NCBI GenBank assembly: GCA_035691665.1
Contig: DASSIS010000116.1
Span: 1 to 54,295, forward strand
Length of the DNA stretch: 54,295 nt
From: DASUBN01 sp035691665
Lineage (GTDB): Bacteria > Pseudomonadota > Gammaproteobacteria > Natronospirales > REEB76
Direction of reading: 5' to 3'
Of this stretch, positions 51,347 to 54,295 are shown one piece after another (the stretch's first letter is position 1; each line of letters opens with the position of its first letter). The position numbers were made by a program, and so were the translations under genes. A model generated the notes under the pieces. It worked only from the letters and a program-made list of their open reading frames with translations, ran no database searches and was not told where the DNA came from.

Positions 51347-51796
51347 TCAGTCGCCGCGCTTCGCCAGCAGCCGATCCAGGTTATTGGCGAACGCCTGGCG
51401 ATCAGCCTGGCTAATGGGCGCCGGACCGCCGGTGTTGACCCCACTGTCCCGCAGCGTAGCCATGAAATCTCTCAGGCTCAGGCGCGCCTTGATGTTGTCA
51501 GGCGTGTAGAGCTCGCCCCTTGGGTTGAGCGCATGAGCGCCCTTGTCGACCACCTGGGCCGCCAACGGGATGTCCGCTGTGATCACCAGGTCACCGGCCT
51601 CCACCTGTTTCACGATCTCGTTGTCCGCCACGTCGAAACCCGATGAGACTTGCAAAGACTTGATGTGCTGCGATGCCGGCGTGCGCAAGGACTGGTTGGC
51701 CACCAGCGTCAGCTGCACCGAGGCACGTTTCGCCGCCCGGAACAGGATCTCCTTGATGACCTTGGGACAGGCGTCCGCATCCACCCATATCTTCAT
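51347..51796 (-). CDS. YaiI/YqxD family DUF188 protein
   Basis: A 149-residue protein with the family-defining MKIWVDADACPKVIKEIL N-terminus, GDLVITADIPLAA and the C-terminal DSGVNTGGPAPISQADRQ. This is the PIN/NYN-like DUF188 fold; acidic residues D6, D8 and D75-region could be nucleolytic, but function is unproven. It overlaps the following flavoprotein gene by ATGA. Confidence 0.9.
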   Translation of the reverse strand: MKIWVDADACPKVIKEILFRAAKRASVQLTLVANQSLRTPASQHIKSLQVSSGFDVADNEIVKQVEAGDLVITADIPLAAQVVDKGAHALNPRGELYTPDNIKARLSLRDFMATLRDSGVNTGGPAPISQADRQAFANNLDRLLAKRGD

Positions 51797-53010
51797 GGCC
51801 GGTTGCCGAGCCAGGCAGCGGCACCGGTGCCGGCAGCCTGGCCGGTGGCGAAACAGGCGGTGAGCAGGTAACCGCCGGTAGGCGCCTCCCAGTCCAGCAT
51901 CTCGCCGGCGCAGAAGACCCCGGGGATCTCTCGCAGCATCAGGGTCGCATCCAGGGCCTCGAAACTCACGCCGCCGGCGGTGCTGATAGCTTCGTCCAAG
52001 GGGCGCGCCGCGGTGAGCGCCAGAGGCAGTTCCTTGATGGCAGCGGCGAGCTTCGCGGCCTCGGGCAGCTCGATCCCGAGCACTTCACGGAGCAGCCCAG
52101 CCTTGACCCCTTCGATGCCCGCCTGCTTGCGTAGATGATTGCTCATGGACTGGGAACCACGGGGCTTGGAGAGGTCTTCGTTGAGGCGCAGTGCGTCGCG
52201 GTTGGGTGCGAGGTCGAGATAGAGCGTGACGCTGCCCCGGGCGCCGATGGCATCCCGCAGCGGCGCCGACAAGGCATAGACGAGACCGCCTTCGATGCCC
52301 TGCTCCGTGACGATGAACTCACCCTGCTGCGGTGTGCCGTCTTCGAGCCAGGCACTGACAGGCTTCACGGGCTGCCCGGCATGGCGCTGACGGAAATGCC
52401 CACTCCAGGCTACATCGAACCCGCAGTTGGCGGGCTTGAGCGGCGCAAGCTTCACGCCGCGCGCCCCCAGCAGCTCCATCCAGGTACCGTCGGAACCCAG
52501 GCGCGACCAACTGCCGCCGCCCAAGGCCAATACGGTGACATCCGCCTCGACCGCGCGCGCGCCGTCTGGCGTGGTGAACACCAGCCGGCCTTCCGCATCC
52601 CAGCCCTGCCAGCGATGTCGCCCGTGCAGCGTCACGCCCGAGGCGCGCAGGCGCTTCAACCAGGCACGCAGCAGCGGGGCGGCTTTCATCTCGCGCGGGA
52701 ACACTCGGCCGGAACTGCCCACGAAAGTCTCGACGCCGAGCTCCTTGGCCCAGGTGCGCAGCGCTTCGGCACCGAAGCGGGCGAGATAAGCGGCGAGCGC
52801 CTCGCGGCGCTCGCCATAACGGGACAGGAAAGCAGTCTCGGGCTCGGCATGGGTCAGGTTGAGGCCGCCGACGCCCGCCTGCAGGAACTTGCGTCCCACC
52901 GAGGGCATGGCGTCGTAGACATCCACCTCGACCCCACCCTGGGCCAAGGTCTCCGCCGCCATGAGGCCGGCGGGGCCGCCGCCGATGACCGCAGCGGTAT
53001 GCGGCGGCAT
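51793..53010 (-). CDS. TIGR03862 family flavoprotein (HI0933/YhiN-like)
   Basis: A 405-residue FAD-binding protein of the BaiN/HI0933 superfamily. It has the N-terminal dinucleotide fold AAVIGGGPAGLMAAETLAQGG, the hallmark GRKFLQAGVGGLNLTHAEP (39-57), and the C-terminal GVFCAGEMLDWEAPTGGYLL. The TIGR03862 branch has no settled reaction. Its start overlaps the QmcA gene stop by one base. Confidence 0.88.
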   Translation of the reverse strand: MPPHTAAVIGGGPAGLMAAETLAQGGVEVDVYDAMPSVGRKFLQAGVGGLNLTHAEPETAFLSRYGERREALAAYLARFGAEALRTWAKELGVETFVGSSGRVFPREMKAAPLLRAWLKRLRASGVTLHGRHRWQGWDAEGRLVFTTPDGARAVEADVTVLALGGGSWSRLGSDGTWMELLGARGVKLAPLKPANCGFDVAWSGHFRQRHAGQPVKPVSAWLEDGTPQQGEFIVTEQGIEGGLVYALSAPLRDAIGARGSVTLYLDLAPNRDALRLNEDLSKPRGSQSMSNHLRKQAGIEGVKAGLLREVLGIELPEAAKLAAAIKELPLALTAARPLDEAISTAGGVSFEALDATLMLREIPGVFCAGEMLDWEAPTGGYLLTACFATGQAAGTGAAAWLGNRP

Positions 53011-53945
53011 CAGCCCTTAGCCGGGCGCGCGTTGCTTGTCTGGGACATGAGCGTGCCCACCATGGCGGAGAGGTCGCCCATGTTGGCGGGCACCACCGTC
53101 ACCGTCGAGCTCTTGGCGATCTCGCCCCACTGGTCCACCCACTGCTGAGCGAGCTGGTAGTGCAAGGCATCCATACCGCCGTCGCCCGCCGCCGCCTTGG
53201 CGATGGTGTTGATGGCGTTGGCGGTGGCGGTCGCTACCGTGGAGATGGCCTGGGCCTGGCCTTCGGCGCGCAGGATGGCCGCCTGGCGTTCGCCGTCGGC
53301 GTTGTTGATCTGGCTCTGTTTCTGGCCCTCAGACTGGTTGATGGCCTGCTGGCGGTCGCCCTCGGACTTGGCGATGGCGGCGCGCTTCTGGCGCTCGGCG
53401 GTGAGCTGCAGCTCCATGGCCTTCTGGATCTCATCCGGCGGCGTCAGGTTGCGTATCTCGTAGCGCAACACTTTCACGCCCCAACCCACCGCCGCCTGGG
53501 TGAGCACGTCCACCACACCCTTATTGAGGGTGTCGCGCTGGGAGAGGCATTCGTCCAGTGCGAGCTTGCCCACCTCGGCGCGCATGGTGGTCTGCACCAG
53601 CTGCACCACGGCGGCGATCACGTCGTTGGTGCCGTAAGCGGCGTTCTGGGCGTTGGTGATCTGGTAGTAGAGCACGCCGTCCACCGACAGGCGTGTGTTG
53701 TCCTTGGTGATGCACACCTGCTCAGGCACGTCCATGGGGATCTCGCGCATGTCGAACTTGTAGGCTACCCGGTCCATGAGCGGCATGATGATCTGCATAC
53801 CTGAGGTCAGCACCGTATGGAAGCGGCCCAGACGTTCGATGACCCAGGACTGCTGCTGAGGCACGATGCGCACCGATCGCAGCAGCGTGACCGCCGCCCA
53901 GAAGAGGATCAGTAGACCGATGACCGCCGATATCGAGAACCCCAT
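53010..53945 (-). CDS. qmcA: QmcA-type SPFH/stomatin membrane protein
   Basis: A 311-residue membrane-anchored SPFH protein. There is an N-terminal membrane segment (5-23), then the band-7 domain with IVPQQQSWVIERLGRFHTVL and YQITNAQNAAYGTNDV, and a Glu/Ala/Gln-rich coiled coil (about 185-250) for oligomerisation. It forms large membrane assemblies and in E. coli modulates the FtsH protease. Its NfeD-like partner is the next upstream gene on the same strand, a standard pairing. Confidence 0.93.
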   Translation of the reverse strand: MGFSISAVIGLLILFWAAVTLLRSVRIVPQQQSWVIERLGRFHTVLTSGMQIIMPLMDRVAYKFDMREIPMDVPEQVCITKDNTRLSVDGVLYYQITNAQNAAYGTNDVIAAVVQLVQTTMRAEVGKLALDECLSQRDTLNKGVVDVLTQAAVGWGVKVLRYEIRNLTPPDEIQKAMELQLTAERQKRAAIAKSEGDRQQAINQSEGQKQSQINNADGERQAAILRAEGQAQAISTVATATANAINTIAKAAAGDGGMDALHYQLAQQWVDQWGEIAKSSTVTVVPANMGDLSAMVGTLMSQTSNARPAKG

Positions 53946-53988
53946 GGATACGCTCCTGTATTGTGTGTCGAGATCCGTCCGGATCGCT

Positions 53989-54295
53989 TCAGTTGATGGG
54001 CTTGATCCGTAGCTTGGCGCCGTCCCGGGCCGTGACCTCGGCCCGCTGACCGATGTGCGGGCGGCCGGCGCCCTCCCAGACCGCCTCCCAGAGGGAGTCG
54101 CGGTATTTCACCCTGAGGCTGTCGCCGTGCTCTTCCGCGATCGTTACGACGCCGCCCTTGTCCATGTCGGCCAGCGGGTCTTCTTTGCCGCCCTGGAGGC
54201 GGTGCCGCAGCAGGTGTGCGAGAGGCAGCGCCACCACGCCCGCGACTGCGAACGCCAGGGCCGCCTGCCACTCGTTGGCCGGGTAGAGCCAGGTG
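53989..54295 (-). CDS. NfeD-like membrane protein, C-terminal part (partial)
   Basis: The frame is open to the right edge, so the N-terminus is missing. What is visible has the end of a membrane segment (AALAFAVAGVVALPLAHLL, reading in from the window edge) followed by the OB-fold domain (GGVVTIAEEHGDSLRVKYRD, GQRAEVTARDGAKLRIKPIN). NfeD proteins pair with SPFH proteins such as the downstream qmcA product and anchor them. An internal GTG at 54237 is probably not the true start, because family-like sequence continues past it. Confidence 0.8.
   Translation of the reverse strand, partial: TWLYPANEWQAALAFAVAGVVALPLAHLLRHRLQGGKEDPLADMDKGGVVTIAEEHGDSLRVKYRDSLWEAVWEGAGRPHIGQRAEVTARDGAKLRIKPIN

Overview
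The window is GC-rich chromosomal DNA with dense, operon-like coding, and it looks like a gammaproteobacterium. The evidence is gene order: uvrC-pgsA followed by a tRNA Gly-Cys-Leu cluster, then a full ccm cytochrome c maturation operon; the block fabD-fabG-acpP-fabF-pabB-pabC-mltG-tmk-holB-pilZ; a gspGHIJKLMN type II secretion block; and many c-di-GMP proteins. A Xanthomonadales/Nevskiales-like lineage is plausible, but I cannot fix the genus from the sequence. No CRISPR array, phage, transposase or restriction system was seen.

Layout. 1-1404: the uvrC end, pgsA and three tRNA genes with two promoters and a terminator. 1411-8623: ccmABCDE, a small cytochrome c gene, then ccmFGHI. 8633-13686 (mostly minus strand): an M49-like lipoprotein peptidase, a PilZ protein, an 858-base gene-free stretch containing an AT-rich island full of inverted repeats, and two tandem paralogous periplasmic beta-propeller proteins. 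13933-21141: an isoprenylcysteine-methyltransferase-like membrane protein, two HD-GYP proteins, a D-amino-acid dehydrogenase-like flavoprotein overlapping a cardiolipin synthase, and a divergent EEP-family hydrolase with an unknown membrane-anchored partner. 21235-24839: a FadJ-like beta-oxidation protein with a YciA-type thioesterase, then a double-cNMP-domain/rhodanese protein with an unusual leader. 24885-35644 (minus strand): the fatty-acid synthesis, folate, peptidoglycan, replication and PilZ cluster. It starts at a rhombosortase gene and ends in a TPR/aspartyl-hydroxylase-like gene. 35716-41268: gspG to gspN. 41431-50123: a GAF/PAS/GGDEF/EAL protein, a sodium-solute symporter with its DUF3311 partner, and a very large propeller/GGDEF sensor. 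50195-54295: DUF1993 and other small genes, a DUF188 protein, a TIGR03862 flavoprotein, and a QmcA-type SPFH protein with a cut-off NfeD-like gene.

How the parts fit. The ccm genes attach heme to periplasmic c-type cytochromes, one of which is encoded inside the operon. The fab/acp block feeds membrane lipid synthesis together with pgsA and the cardiolipin synthase. The gsp genes build a pseudopilus and inner-membrane platform, and the divergently transcribed rhombosortase may process substrates of the same secretion pathway. Four c-di-GMP turnover proteins (two HD-GYP, one GGDEF-EAL, one GGDEF) and two PilZ proteins point to surface or motility control. The most unusual non-coding signals are the leader-less start of ccmA 6 nt after a tRNA, the structured AT-rich island at about 11270-11760, and three mutually complementary segments in the leader at 23733-23765.
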